A stretch of DNA of 64,000 bases from Pseudomonas putida (GTDB lineage: Bacteria; Pseudomonadota; Gammaproteobacteria; Pseudomonadales; Pseudomonadaceae). Numbering within the stretch: position 1 is the first letter of the stretch; the number at the start of each line of letters is the position of its first letter. The translations under genes were made by a program, and so were the position numbers. Shown in pieces: positions 1-8,770 of this stretch. Below the pieces are notes generated by a model, which was not told the origin of the DNA, did not search any database, and saw only the letters and a list, made by a program, of their open reading frames with translations. The stretch lies in NCBI GenBank assembly GCA_041071465.1, contig CP163498.1, forward strand, positions 1,116,001-1,180,000, in the 5' to 3' direction.

Positions 1-1
1 G

Positions 2-445
2 GACTCGGGTTTACCGCCTATTCTGGTGGTGTTCAAAAGCCCGCGGTACGAGCCAGGTACATCGACCGGAACTGGTACACAGGTATCAGATACATGGCGT
101 AAATCGGCAGCCAACCTCGAAGGGGCTCCAATTCCTGCGCAGATTGCTGATCTTCTCAGAGACAGAGAATTCAGGAGTTTTGACGCGTTTAGGGGGCAGT
201 TCTGGAAGGCTGTGGCTAACGATCCTGAGCTCTCCAAACAATTCAGCGAAAGGGACTTGGCGCGCATGAAGAAAAATGGAAATTCACCGCTGGTGGATGA
301 CGAGGACATTTACATGAGTCAAATGACTTTCGTGATTCATCACGTGATACCAATAAGTGAAGGCGGTGGCGTTTACGACATGAGCAATTTGAAAGTCGTA
401 ACCCCTAAGGTTCATAACACCATTCATTACGGAGAAAAGCCATGA
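2..445 (+). CDS. colicin/pyocin-type DNase bacteriocin, C-terminal part (5' end outside window)
   Basis: The reading frame is open back to the left edge, so this is the C-terminal end of a larger bacteriocin; the GTG at 26 is not a true start. The visible part matches the end of S-type pyocins and E-type colicins: a linker with VVFKSPRYEPG, then the nuclease domain with GAPIPAQIADLLR, FDAFR..FW, DPELSKQF, and the HNH/beta-beta-alpha-metal signature IHHVIPISEGGGVYDMSNL followed by VVTPKVHNTIH. In this family the histidines bind a divalent metal and cut DNA without sequence specificity after import into a rival cell. Receptor-binding and translocation domains would lie upstream of the window. 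The stop overlaps the immunity gene start by four bases (ATGA), the usual coupling of toxin and antidote. Confidence 0.93.
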   Translation, partial: DSGLPPILVVFKSPRYEPGTSTGTGTQVSDTWRKSAANLEGAPIPAQIADLLRDREFRSFDAFRGQFWKAVANDPELSKQFSERDLARMKKNGNSPLVDDEDIYMSQMTFVIHHVIPISEGGGVYDMSNLKVVTPKVHNTIHYGEKP

Positions 446-702
446 TACTCAAGGAAAATCTAAGCGACTATACAGAGCAGGAATTTCTGGAGTTTTTAGC
501 TGAAATTGACAGAGCAAATGAAGACGAACCTGATCAAGTGCTAACCCCTTTGCTACAACATTTCAGAAAAATCACTGAACACCCCTCTGGAATAAATCTC
601 CTCTACAGACCAGCTACACCAGAGGATGGCAAGCCCGAGAAAATTATAGAAATCATCAAGTCTTGGCGAGCCGCCAACGGAAAAAGCGGTTTCAAGTCTT
701 AA
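442..702 (+). CDS. colicin E/pyocin DNase immunity protein
   Basis: This 86-residue acidic protein is of the colicin-pyocin immunity family (Im2/Im7/Im8/Im9 fold). It begins with LSDYTEQEFLEFL, carries the conserved helix III core TEHPSG with the following LLYRP, and ends WRAANGKSGFK, all hallmarks of the family. It should bind the DNase domain encoded just upstream and block the DNA-binding exosite in the producer cell. The ATG overlaps the toxin stop by four bases, so it is probably translated by coupling as well as from its own signal. The variable helix II residues, which set partner specificity, cannot be matched to a named toxin by eye. Confidence 0.95.
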   Translation: MILKENLSDYTEQEFLEFLAEIDRANEDEPDQVLTPLLQHFRKITEHPSGINLLYRPATPEDGKPEKIIEIIKSWRAANGKSGFKS

Positions 703-710
703 CTCGACAC

Positions 711-755
711 ATGCTCCGTCCGGCCAACGGCAAAGAAGGATTCAAACCTAGCTAA
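711..755 (+). pseudogene. remnant of a second immunity gene (3' tail only)
   Basis: Directly after the immunity gene a short open stretch reads RPANGKEGFKPS and then stops. This repeats, with substitutions, the C-terminus of the intact immunity protein (RAANGKSGFKS). The remainder of the gene is missing. It looks like the tail of another immunity gene left after recombination or replacement of a bacteriocin cassette. Confidence 0.6.
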
Positions 756-764
756 ATAGAGCGA

Positions 765-784
765 GGTCCTGATCTGTCAGGGCC
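765..784 (+). terminator. hairpin after the bacteriocin/immunity cassette
   Basis: GGTCCTGA and TCAGGGCC (one G-T pair) form an 8-bp stem around a TCTG loop. Only a weak T-rich tail follows, so termination is plausible but not certain. Confidence 0.45.
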
Positions 785-829
785 TTCAGTTACACTCTAT
801 ATAAATTAAACAAGCAGCTCTCAAAGGAA

Positions 830-1312
830 CTAGAAGATTACCGTAACCGCTCTTGTACTCAGCGCAAGGTCAACCACCTCAACAGGTGAGAGATCCCGTG
901 TAAATTCAGCACCACCAAAGTATACGCCGGGATGAAATATCAAATCCATTACGCGTTCGTTAGGAATATTCACTTCCAACATAAGAAGCCAAAAATCAAC
1001 GTCATGCTCAGCCCCTTCACACTCCATCCCTCTTCGCGCCATCTCCACCAACTCATCTTTGGTAACATCAGCAACCGGCTGAATATACGGCTCATACAGA
1101 ACCTTACGCACCCAGGTGTTATGGTCTTGCGCGCCATAAATCCCCTGAAAATCTCGGAAATCAAATTCAGTCGCGGCTAGCCGATTAAATTCGATAACGA
1201 GGTGCTCCGTCAGATCACGCTTCCCACAGTCTATTTCCTCTGAAAGCTCACACAGCTTCGAAACTAACTGTTCATCCAGCTCAGGCGGCATCAGTTCTCT
1301 ACGCAGATCCAT
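830..1312 (-). CDS. hypothetical acidic protein next to a bacteriocin cassette
   Basis: This gene encodes a protein of about 160 residues, strongly acidic and without a signal peptide or membrane segment. I chose the ATG at 1312 (MDLRRELMPPEL) because GGGAG lies about eight bases upstream; a longer frame reaches 1357 but lacks a good ribosome site. Visible features are LSEEIDCGKRDLTEHL, FDFRDFQGIYGAQDH, VADVTKDELVEMARR and a C-terminal FHPGVYFGG. I do not recognise a characterised family. Its size, acidity and position, convergent with a toxin/immunity pair, would fit an orphan immunity protein, but this is inference from context only. Confidence 0.75.
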   Translation of the reverse strand: MDLRRELMPPELDEQLVSKLCELSEEIDCGKRDLTEHLVIEFNRLAATEFDFRDFQGIYGAQDHNTWVRKVLYEPYIQPVADVTKDELVEMARRGMECEGAEHDVDFWLLMLEVNIPNERVMDLIFHPGVYFGGAEFTRDLSPVEVVDLALSTRAVTVIF

Positions 1313-1695
1313 ACGATTCTCCCTCATAAACTTTTGATACTCACATCCTGCGCCCAACTAAAAACCACGTGTTTCAGGAGCAATTACAGCTTACCGGATG
1401 AGGCGGTATGAAACTTGTAGGAAGCGTCTGAACTTATAATGCAGATCTTGAGAGCATTAAAGCTTGAGCACTAACCGCGCCCCCAAGACACGGTGTGAAC
1501 TTGAAGGTCACGGGATACCCGTTGGAGCGGGCGAATCGAGATATCGAACTGGCGCGAAGCAGGCATCACGCTGGATGGCACCGGCTGCGCCGGTGATCGC
1601 CGGTAAGCCAGCTGCCACACGGGCTGCATTAGCCTTGGAATTCTGAGGAAGACGGTCCTTCTACATGGGGTCGTACAGGCATGTGGCGGGCAATA
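1313..1695. other. intergenic stretch without a supported gene
   Basis: About 380 bases separate the hypothetical gene from the cysNC terminator. A 60-codon open frame (1464-1646) has no ribosome site and a low-complexity, Ala-rich product, so I do not call it. A small hairpin, CACCGG/CCGGTG, lies at 1579-1595. The promoter of the minus-strand hypothetical gene should lie at its start, but no clear -35/-10 pair is visible. Confidence 0.5.
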
Positions 1696-1721
1696 AAAAA
1701 CCCCGCCGCAGCGGGGTTTTT
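1696..1721 (-). terminator. intrinsic terminator of the cysD-cysNC operon
   Basis: AAAAACCCCGC and GCGGGGTTTTT form a perfect stem around CGCA, with A and T runs on both sides. It lies 15 bases past the cysNC stop and can work in both directions. Confidence 0.88.
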
Positions 1722-1736
1722 CTTGCAGCTCAGCGC

Positions 1737-3638
1737 TTAGATCGCGCCACGCTGACGCAGCACGTCCAGCACCAGCTTCACGCCTTCGTCGACGCTTATC
1801 GACTGGGTGTCGATCACCAGGTCGGCGTCCAGCGGCACATCGAACGGGAAGCTTTCGCCCGGGATGTTTTCGCCACCGGCCGCGTACAGGCCTTGCGGAT
1901 CACGCTCGCGGCACGCCAGCGGCGAGGCCTGGACGTAAACGGTCACCAGGCGCTCTTTGCCGATCAGCGCCTTGGCCTGTTCGCGGCCTTCGGCATCCGG
2001 GGCCACGAACGCAGCCAGGGTCAGCAGGCCGGCCTCGTTGAACTGGCGCGCCACATGGGCGGCGCGGCGCCAGTTTTCGGTGCGACCGGCGCGGTCTTGC
2101 GGCAGGCCCTTGTTCAGGTCGTGGCGCAGGTTCTGGCCATCGAGCACGTATACCGCACGGCCCATGTCGAACAGCTTGCGCTCCACGGCATAGGCCAGGG
2201 TGCTCTTGCCAGCGCCGGACAGGCCGCTGAACAGCACGGTGGCTGGCTGCTGGCCGAAGCGCAGGGCGCGCTCTTCGGTCGACACGTGGGCCTGCTTGCC
2301 ATGCTGGCCGGTGCTGCCGTGTGGCAGAACGGGCGGAGCGATGATCATGCCGGCGCCAACGGTGCCGTTGGTCAGGCGGTCGATGACAATGAACGCACCG
2401 GTGGTGCGGTTGCTGTCGTAGCCGTCCAGGGCGATCGAGGCGTCCAGTGCAACCTTCACGCGGCCGATCTCGTTCAGCTGCAGTGCGCTGGCAGCGCCCT
2501 GCTCCAGGGTGTTCACATCGACCTTGTGGGTGATGCTGGCAATCGAGCCCGGCACATAGCTGGTGGCGCGCTTGATGTCGTACTTCTTGCCCGGGAGCAT
2601 CGGCTCTTCGGCCATCCACACCAGCATGGCGTCGAACTGGTCGGTCACCGGCGGTACGTTGTCGGCATGTACCAGCAGGTCGCCACGGGAGATGTCGATC
2701 TCGTCTTCCATGGTCAGGGTCACTGCCTGGCCTGGGCCGGCGTTTTCCAGCTCACCTTCGTAGGTGACGATGGACTTGACGCGGCTGCTCTTGCCCGACG
2801 GCAGCACGACGATTTCGTCGCCCTTGTGCACCACGCCGCTGGCGATGGTGCCGGCGAAGCCACGGAAGTTCAGGTTCGGGCGGTTCACGTACTGCACCGG
2901 GAAACGCAGGTCGGTGAAGTTGCGGTCGGCCGACACTTCGACGGTTTCGAGGATTTCCATCAGCGTCGGGCCGGCATACCACGGCGAACGCTCGCTGTGG
3001 TTGACCACGTTGTCACCCTTGAGCGCCGACATCGGCACGAAGTGCAGGCTGCTCGGGGTCAGGTTGATGGCTTCGGCGAACTGCAGGTAGTCGGCCTTGA
3101 TCGACTCGAAGACGTCTTGGTCGAAGCCCTTGAGGTCCATCTTGTTGACCGCGACCACGATGTGCTTGATGCCCAGCAACGAGGCGATGTAGCTGTGGCG
3201 GCGGGTCTGGGTCTGCACGCCGTAGCGGGCATCGACCAGGATGATCGCCAGGTCGCAGGTGGATGCACCGGTGGCCATGTTGCGGGTGTACTGCTCGTGG
3301 CCCGGGGTGTCGGCAATGATGAACTTGCGCTTGGCGGTGGAGAAGTAGCGGTAGGCAACATCGATGGTGATGCCCTGCTCACGCTCGGCCTGCAGGCCGT
3401 CTACCAGCAGTGCCAGGTCGACTTCTTCGCCGGTGGTACCGACTTTTTTCGAATCACGGGTGATGGCCTCGAGGTGGTCCTCGTAGATCATCTTCGAATC
3501 GTGCAGCAGGCGCCCGATCAGGGTGCTCTTGCCGTCATCCACGTTGCCGCAGGTGAGGAAACGCAGCAGTTCTTTGCGCTCGTGCTGAGCCAGATAAGCG
3601 AGGATGTCTTCGCTGATCAAATCGGATTGGTGCGACAT
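1737..3638 (-). CDS. cysNC: bifunctional sulfate adenylyltransferase subunit 1/adenylylsulfate kinase
   Basis: This 633-residue fusion joins CysN (GTPase subunit of ATP sulfurylase) to CysC (APS kinase). The N-terminal half has the EF-Tu-like GTPase motifs GNVDDGKST (P-loop), DTPGHEQY and NKMD, then beta-barrel domains. From about residue 450 comes the kinase with [11 protein letters not shown] and [13 protein letters not shown]. With CysD it makes APS from sulfate and ATP, driven by GTP hydrolysis, and then phosphorylates APS to PAPS for cysteine synthesis. The start [12 protein letters not shown] at 3638 is chosen over the longer frame (to 3701) because it agrees with the family and leaves a 16-base gap after cysD, its operon partner. 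Confidence 0.97.
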   Translation of the reverse strand: MSHQSDLISEDILAYLAQHERKELLRFLTCGNVDDGKSTLIGRLLHDSKMIYEDHLEAITRDSKKVGTTGEEVDLALLVDGLQAEREQGITIDVAYRYFSTAKRKFIIADTPGHEQYTRNMATGASTCDLAIILVDARYGVQTQTRRHSYIASLLGIKHIVVAVNKMDLKGFDQDVFESIKADYLQFAEAINLTPSSLHFVPMSALKGDNVVNHSERSPWYAGPTLMEILETVEVSADRNFTDLRFPVQYVNRPNLNFRGFAGTIASGVVHKGDEIVVLPSGKSSRVKSIVTYEGELENAGPGQAVTLTMEDEIDISRGDLLVHADNVPPVTDQFDAMLVWMAEEPMLPGKKYDIKRATSYVPGSIASITHKVDVNTLEQGAASALQLNEIGRVKVALDASIALDGYDSNRTTGAFIVIDRLTNGTVGAGMIIAPPVLPHGSTGQHGKQAHVSTEERALRFGQQPATVLFSGLSGAGKSTLAYAVERKLFDMGRAVYVLDGQNLRHDLNKGLPQDRAGRTENWRRAAHVARQFNEAGLLTLAAFVAPDAEGREQAKALIGKERLVTVYVQASPLACRERDPQGLYAAGGENIPGESFPFDVPLDADLVIDTQSISVDEGVKLVLDVLRQRGAI

Positions 3639-3654
3639 GGAGTAACCCTGAAAA

Positions 3655-4572
3655 TTAGAAGTAGCCCTGACGTTTTTTGTCTTCCATGGAACCGGCGCCA
3701 TCGTGGTCGATGACTCGGCCCTGGCGCTCGGAAGTGCGCGTCAGGAGCATTTCCTGAATGATGTCGGTGAGCGTTTCGGCTTCCGACTCGACAGCGCCCG
3801 TCAGCGGGTAGCAGCCAAGGGTACGGAAACGCACCTTCTTCTTGACGATGCGGGCTTTCTCTTCCTCGGAGAGGTGCTCGAGAATGCGCTCGTCGTCGAT
3901 CATGATCAGGGTGCCGTTCTTCTCGATGACTTCACGCTCGGCGGCGAAGTACAGCGGCACGATCGGGATGCCTTCAAGGTAGATGTACTGCCAGATGTCC
4001 AGCTCGGTCCAGTTCGACAGCGGGAAGACGCGGATCGACTCACCCTTGTTGACCTTGCCGTTGTACACGTTCCACAGCTCTGGGCGCTGGTTTTTCGGGT
4101 CCCAACGGTGCTTGCTGTCACGGAACGAATACACGCGTTCCTTGGCCCGCGACTTCTCTTCGTCGCGGCGCGCGCCACCGAAAGCGGCGTCGAAACCATG
4201 CTTGTCCAACGCCTGCTTCAGGCCCTGGGTCTTCATGATGTCGGTGTGCTTGGAGCTGCCATGGGTGAACGGGTTGATGCCCTGCGCCACACCCTCGGGG
4301 TTGACGTGGGTGATCAGTTCCAGGCCCATTTCCTCGACCATCTTGTCGCGGAAGCTGTACATCTCCTGGAATTTCCACTGGGTGTCGACGTGCATCACCG
4401 GGAACGGCAGCTTGCCCGGGAAGAAGGCCTTGCGCGCCAGGTGCAGCATCACGGCGGAATCCTTGCCGATCGAGTACAGCATCACCGGGTTGTCGAACTC
4501 GGCGGCCACCTCGCGGATGATATGGATGCTTTCCGCCTCCAGCTGTTTCAAGTGCGTCAGTTTGTCGACCAT
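3655..4572 (-). CDS. cysD: sulfate adenylyltransferase subunit 2
   Basis: This 305-residue protein is the catalytic adenylyltransferase subunit of ATP sulfurylase, of the PAPS-reductase/PP-loop family. The modified P-loop appears as [16 protein letters not shown] near residue 36, with [15 protein letters not shown] and the C-terminal family tail [12 protein letters not shown]. It forms sulfate-activating heterodimers with the CysN part of the downstream cysNC product. It is the first gene of the operon, and its upstream region (4573-4712) has no pattern I can assign to a specific regulator, although CysB control would be usual. Confidence 0.97.
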   Translation of the reverse strand: MVDKLTHLKQLEAESIHIIREVAAEFDNPVMLYSIGKDSAVMLHLARKAFFPGKLPFPVMHVDTQWKFQEMYSFRDKMVEEMGLELITHVNPEGVAQGINPFTHGSSKHTDIMKTQGLKQALDKHGFDAAFGGARRDEEKSRAKERVYSFRDSKHRWDPKNQRPELWNVYNGKVNKGESIRVFPLSNWTELDIWQYIYLEGIPIVPLYFAAEREVIEKNGTLIMIDDERILEHLSEEEKARIVKKKVRFRTLGCYPLTGAVESEAETLTDIIQEMLLTRTSERQGRVIDHDGAGSMEDKKRQGYF

Positions 4573-4713
4573 GGCTACTCACGAAAAACGATCTTATGGA
4601 CGGCCTGCGGGCCGTGTTCGAGCGAGCCACTTTATCACAGCGGCTGCTTCTATTTAGGCGGCGGGCTAGATCGAAAAGGTCTAACGATATGACTGGGGGT
4701 TTGGCTGATATCG

Positions 4714-4730
4714 GGGCCGCGTTGCGGCCC
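4714..4730 (-). terminator. hairpin downstream of the nif3-family gene
   Basis: GGGCCGC and GCGGCCC flank a three-base loop, 40 bases past the end of the Nif3-family gene and upstream of cysD. There is no T-run on the minus strand, so it may only be a processing or weak stop signal. Confidence 0.4.
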
Positions 4731-4770
4731 TTTGGGAGCAGGCGAGCCCGCGCAGAGGGCAGCACTGATT

Positions 4771-5527
4771 TCAGATGGGATTCGGGCAATCGATGAACAG
4801 GTGCTCCACGGCAAACCGCCGCGCCAGGTAATCGCCCAGCGCCTGCACGCCATAGCGCTCGGTGGCATGGTGCCCGGCCGCAATGAAGCTGACCCCATTC
4901 TCGCGGGCACTGTGGTAAGTCTGCTCCGACGCCTCGCCTGTGAGGTACAGGTCCACCCGGCCGCAATCGCCGTGTCGATGTAACCCTGCCCGCCACCGGT
5001 GCACCAGCCGACCCGACGGATCATCTCGTCGCCTTCGACCAGCAACGGCTCACGCCCAGCACGTCCTGCACCCGCCTTGCAAAATCACGCGCGGTCACGG
5101 GCTCGGCCAGCGAACCGACCAACCCGACCACTTTGGGGTTCTCCGGGTCCAGCGGCCCTTCGACGGTGATGTCCAGTTGCCGCGCCAGTTGCACGTTGTT
5201 ACCTACCTCCGGGTGCACGTCCAGCGGCAGGTGAAACGCCAGCAGGCTGATATCGTTGTTCAGCAAGGTTTTCAGGCGACGCTGGCGAATACCGGTGATG
5301 CATGGGTTTTCACCTTTCCAGAAGTAACCATGGTGCACCAGCACCAGGTCGGCCCCGGCCTCGACCGCTGCGTCCAGTAGCGCCTGGCTGGCGGTAACGC
5401 CACTGACGATGCGGCTGACCTGTGGCCGGCCTTCGACCTGCAGGCCATTGGGGCAATAATCCTGGATCTTCGCGCTACCCAGGTAACGCTCGGCTTCTTC
5501 GACCAGGGTGTTTAGAGCGACGGCCAT
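4771..5527 (-). pseudogene. Nif3-like dinuclear metal center hexameric protein, two frameshifts
   Basis: The frame starts at MAVALNTLVEEAERYL (ATG at 5527, GGAG upstream) and matches the Nif3/YbgI/DUF34 family. It shows DYCPNGLQVEG, GADLVLVHHGYFW (metal-binding His pair), AFHLPLDVHPEVGNN, and near the end [14 protein letters not shown]. The first frame breaks at about 5054-5057 and the second at about 4956-4958. Each break is one missing base in a G/C run, and restoring both gives a 252-residue protein of normal family length. The family binds two metal ions in a toroidal hexamer; its role is uncertain (proposed GTP cyclohydrolase-like activity). I think these are sequence errors rather than true inactivation. 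Confidence 0.85.
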
Positions 5528-5582
5528 GAAAATCTCCTCGAAAACTGCGCTTTTCCCAGGCACAACGCCTAGCGAACGCCCG

Positions 5583-5588
5583 TATAAT
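5583..5588 (+). promoter_or_regulatory. -10 element upstream of algW
   Basis: A perfect TATAAT lies about 108 bases before the algW start in the divergent gap with the Nif3-family gene. No convincing TTGACA-like -35 is seen at the right spacing. Confidence 0.4.
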
Positions 5589-5695
5589 GCCGGCCATTAT
5601 GGGCCGTCGCCGGCACTGGGGGAACCGGTGTATCATCGCGCGCGCTCATGCCCCACTGCGCGGCCGCTGGCCCCCGCTCTTTCCAGGATTCGTTC

Positions 5696-6856
5696 ATGTT
5701 CAAGGCTTTGCGTTACTTTGGCTGGCCCCTGCTTACCGGCGTACTGATCGCCATGCTGATCATCCAGCGTTTCCCGGAATGGGTCGGCCTGCCCAGCCAG
5801 GACGTCAACCTGCAGCAAGCACCGCAGACCACGCGGATCATGCAAGGCCCGGTGTCGTACGCCGACGCCGTGACATTGGCCGCCCCGGCTGTGGTCAACC
5901 TGTACACCACCAAGGTGGTGAACAAAAGCGCTCACCCGCTCTTCGAAGACCCGCAGTTCCGCCGCTTTTTCGGCGACAACCTGCCCAAGCAGCGCCGCTG
6001 GGAATCAAGCCTGGGCTCGGCGGTGATCATGAGCCCCGAGGGCTACCTGCTGACCAACAACCACGTCACCAGCGGCGCCGACCAGATCGTCGTTGCGCTG
6101 AAGGATGGCCGCGAAACCTTGGCCCGCGTGATCGGCAGCGACCCGGAAACCGACCTGGCGGTGCTCAAGATCGACCTGAAGAATCTGCCGGCAATCACCA
6201 TCGGCCGTTCCGACAACATCCATATCGGCGACGTGTCGCTGGCCATCGGCAACCCGTTTGGCGTCGGCCAGACCGTGACCATGGGCATCATCAGCGCCAC
6301 CGGCCGCAACCAGCTGGGCCTGAACGACTACGAAGACTTCATCCAGACCGACGCGGCGATCAACCCCGGCAATTCGGGTGGCGCGCTGGTGGATGCCAAT
6401 GGCAACCTGGTCGGCATCAACACGGCAATCTTTTCCAAGTCCGGCGGCTCGCAAGGCATCGGTTTTGCCATCCCGGTAAAACTGGCACTGGAGGTGATGA
6501 AGTCGATCGTCGAGCATGGCCAGGTGATTCGTGGCTGGCTGGGTATCGAAGTGCAGCCGCTGAGCCAGGAGCTGGCCGAGTCGTTCGGCATGAAGGACCG
6601 CCCAGGCATCGTGGTGGCGGGTATCTTCCGCGAAGGGCCGGCGGCCAAGGCCGGGCTGCAGCTGGGTGACGTGATCCTGAGCATCAACGGCGAGCCGGCC
6701 GGTGACGGGCGCAAGTCGATGAACCAGGTGGCGCGGATCAAGCCCAATGAGAAGATCACCATCGAGGTGATGCGCAATGGGCAGCAATTGAAGCTGGTTG
6801 CCGAGGTGGGGCTGCGGCCGCCGCCGGCGCCGGCTGCCAACCCGGAAGAGAAATAA
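5696..6856 (+). CDS. algW: AlgW, DegS-like periplasmic serine protease
   Basis: This 386-residue protein has an N-terminal membrane anchor (GWPLLTGVLIAMLI), a trypsin-like protease domain and one C-terminal PDZ domain, the DegS/AlgW layout. The triad is visible as TNNHVTS (His), ETDLAVLKI (Asp) and NPGNSGGAL (Ser); the PDZ domain starts near WLGIEVQPLSQ. The start MFKALRYFGW at 5696 fits the signal anchor; the open frame extends to 5648. In Pseudomonas AlgW senses misfolded outer-membrane proteins through the PDZ domain and makes the first cut in the anti-sigma factor MucA, releasing AlgU. AlgU is the sigma factor expected to transcribe the alginate operon at 19.1 kb. Confidence 0.93.
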   Translation: MFKALRYFGWPLLTGVLIAMLIIQRFPEWVGLPSQDVNLQQAPQTTRIMQGPVSYADAVTLAAPAVVNLYTTKVVNKSAHPLFEDPQFRRFFGDNLPKQRRWESSLGSAVIMSPEGYLLTNNHVTSGADQIVVALKDGRETLARVIGSDPETDLAVLKIDLKNLPAITIGRSDNIHIGDVSLAIGNPFGVGQTVTMGIISATGRNQLGLNDYEDFIQTDAAINPGNSGGALVDANGNLVGINTAIFSKSGGSQGIGFAIPVKLALEVMKSIVEHGQVIRGWLGIEVQPLSQELAESFGMKDRPGIVVAGIFREGPAAKAGLQLGDVILSINGEPAGDGRKSMNQVARIKPNEKITIEVMRNGQQLKLVAEVGLRPPPAPAANPEEK

Positions 6857-6880
6857 AAAACGGGGCCGCTTTGCGGCCCC
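6851..6880 (-). terminator. intrinsic terminator of the aap operon
   Basis: GGGGCCGCTTTGCGGCCCC (6862-6880) is flanked by AAATAAAAAA, which on the minus strand gives a T-rich tail right after the hairpin. It sits just past the aapP stop and overlaps the end of algW. It may act on both converging transcripts. Confidence 0.88.
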
Positions 6881-6887
6881 AACTGCA

Positions 6888-7652
6888 TCAGTGCAGGATC
6901 TGGCTGAGGAACAACTTGGTCCGATCACTGCGCGGCCGGTCGAAGAAGTCATCCGGCGCGGCTTGCTCCACAATCTCCCCCTTGTCCATGAAGATCACCC
7001 GGTTCGCCACAGTCCGGGCAAAGCCCATTTCGTGGGTTACGCAAAGCATGGTCATGCCATCCTCGGCCAGGCCCACCATGGTATCGAGCACTTCCTTGAC
7101 CATTTCCGGGTCCAGCGCCGAGGTCGGTTCATCGAACAGCATGATCTTGGGCTTCATGCACAGCGCACGGGCAATCGCCACACGCTGCTGCTGGCCACCC
7201 GACAACTGCCCTGGGTACTTGTGCGCCTGCTCCGGAATACGCACCCGCTCCAGGTAATGCATGGCAATTTCCTCGGCCTTGCGCCGTGGCATCTTGCGCA
7301 CCCACATCGGCGCCAGGGTGCAGTTTTCCAGAATGCTCAGGTGCGGGAACAGGTTGAAGTGCTGGAACACCATGCCCACTTCACGGCGGATAGCCTCGAT
7401 CTGCTTGAGGTCGTTGGTCAGCTCCACGCCGTCGACCACGATACGCCCCTGCTGATGCTCTTCCAGGCGGTTGAGGCAGCGGATGGTGGTGGACTTGCCC
7501 GAGCCGGACGGCCCGCACAGCACGATGCGCTCGCCCTGGCGCACATTCAGGTTGATGTCCTTGAGCACATGGAACTGGCCGTACCACTTGTTCACACCCT
7601 GCATCTGGATGATGCCTTCGGGGCCAGCAGGCTGCTTGATCGCTTCACTCAT
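6888..7652 (-). CDS. aapP: general L-amino acid ABC transporter, ATP-binding protein
   Basis: This 254-residue ABC ATPase has Walker [10 protein letters not shown], the signature [15 protein letters not shown], Walker [15 protein letters not shown] and the switch His in CVTHEMGF. It belongs to the polar amino-acid uptake (PAAT/HisP-GlnQ) family and energises the AapQ/AapM permease. The start [10 protein letters not shown] at 7652 leaves a 10-base gap after aapM and is preferred over the longer frame, which runs into aapM. It is the last gene of a four-gene minus-strand operon, aapJ-aapQ-aapM-aapP, that takes up a broad set of L-amino acids, especially acidic ones, in related bacteria. Confidence 0.95.
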   Translation of the reverse strand: MSEAIKQPAGPEGIIQMQGVNKWYGQFHVLKDINLNVRQGERIVLCGPSGSGKSTTIRCLNRLEEHQQGRIVVDGVELTNDLKQIEAIRREVGMVFQHFNLFPHLSILENCTLAPMWVRKMPRRKAEEIAMHYLERVRIPEQAHKYPGQLSGGQQQRVAIARALCMKPKIMLFDEPTSALDPEMVKEVLDTMVGLAEDGMTMLCVTHEMGFARTVANRVIFMDKGEIVEQAAPDDFFDRPRSDRTKLFLSQILH

Positions 7653-7662
7653 TTCGAAACTC

Positions 7663-8760
7663 CTAACGCTTGTGGCCAGTGTCCAGCTTGCGCTCCAGAT
7701 GCATGGAGTAGCGGGACATACCGAAACAGAAAACCCAGAACACCAGGGCGGCGAACACATAGCCCTCGGTGGCCATGCCCAGCCAGGCCGGGTCGGCGGC
7801 GGCTTGCTTGACGCTGTTCAGCAGGTCGAACAGGCCGATGATGATCACCAGGCTGGTGTCCTTGAACAGGGCGATGAAGGTGTTGACGATGCCGGGGATC
7901 ACCAGCTTGAGTGCCTGCGGCAGGATCACCAGGCCCATCGAGCGCCAGTAGCCCAGGCCCATGGCCGCAGCGGCTTCGTACTGGCCCTTGGGGATGGCCT
8001 GCAGGCCACCGCGCACCACCTCGGCGATGTACGCCGACTGGAACAGGATCACGCCGATCATCGCCCGCAGCAGCTTGTCGAAGCTCATGCCTTCAGGCAG
8101 GAACAACGGCAGCATCACCGAGGACATGAACAGCACGGTGATCAGCGGTACGCCGCGCCAGAACTCGATGAAGGTCACGCACACCACCTTCACGGCTGGC
8201 ATCCGCGAACGCCGGCCCAGGGCCAGCAGGATGCCCAGCGGCAAGGCACCGACGATACCCACGGTGGCGATCACCAGGGTCAGCATCAGCCCGCCCCATT
8301 GGCTGGTCGGCACGCTATCCAGGCCCAGGTAGCCCCCGTGCAGCAGGGTGTAGGCCAAAACCGGGTACAGCACCAGGAAGCCCAGGCCATAGAAGGCCTT
8401 GCGCGGGAAGCGCTTGATGAACAGCGGCGCGGCACCGAGCACGGCAAGCCACACGGTCAGGTCCACGCGCCAGCGCAGCTCCGCCGGGTAGTAGCCGTAC
8501 ATGAACTGGCCGAAGCGCTGCTGCACGAACACCCAGCAGGCGCCCTCCTTGGTGCAGTCGGCGCGGGTGGTGCCGACCCAGTTGGCGTCGATCAACGCCC
8601 ACTGCAGCAACGGCGGCACGATCAGCCACACCAGGTACAGGGCAAACAGGGTCAACAACGTGTTGAGCCAGCTGGAGAACAGATTGGCACGCATCCATGC
8701 GAGCACGCCGACGGTTTTCACCGGTGGCGGCATATCGGGTTTGAAAACATGGGCATTCAC
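7663..8760 (-). CDS. aapM: general L-amino acid ABC transporter, permease AapM
   Basis: This 365-residue inner-membrane permease has several hydrophobic helices and the C-terminal permease loop that contacts the ATPase ([24 protein letters not shown]). The long N-terminal extension before the core permease domain, with periplasmic [21 protein letters not shown], is typical of AapM and separates it from the shorter HisQ/HisM-type proteins. It pairs with AapQ to form the translocation pore. Gaps of 10 bases to both aapQ and aapP indicate one transcript. Confidence 0.95.
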   Translation of the reverse strand: MNAHVFKPDMPPPVKTVGVLAWMRANLFSSWLNTLLTLFALYLVWLIVPPLLQWALIDANWVGTTRADCTKEGACWVFVQQRFGQFMYGYYPAELRWRVDLTVWLAVLGAAPLFIKRFPRKAFYGLGFLVLYPVLAYTLLHGGYLGLDSVPTSQWGGLMLTLVIATVGIVGALPLGILLALGRRSRMPAVKVVCVTFIEFWRGVPLITVLFMSSVMLPLFLPEGMSFDKLLRAMIGVILFQSAYIAEVVRGGLQAIPKGQYEAAAAMGLGYWRSMGLVILPQALKLVIPGIVNTFIALFKDTSLVIIIGLFDLLNSVKQAAADPAWLGMATEGYVFAALVFWVFCFGMSRYSMHLERKLDTGHKR

Positions 8761-8770
8761 GGGCGTATCC

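Noticed and set aside
1500..1610. Possible tRNA-like fold in the gap before cysNC
   Set aside because: There is no T-loop GTTCRA motif in the right place, no acceptor stem and no anticodon arm; only a local hairpin.
1464..1646. 60-codon frame in the gap before cysNC
   Set aside because: No ribosome site, low-complexity product and no neighbour relation.
1665..3713. 682-codon plus-strand frame opposite cysNC
   Set aside because: It is an antisense shadow of a clear gene, caused by GC-rich codon use; it has no ribosome site or family motifs.
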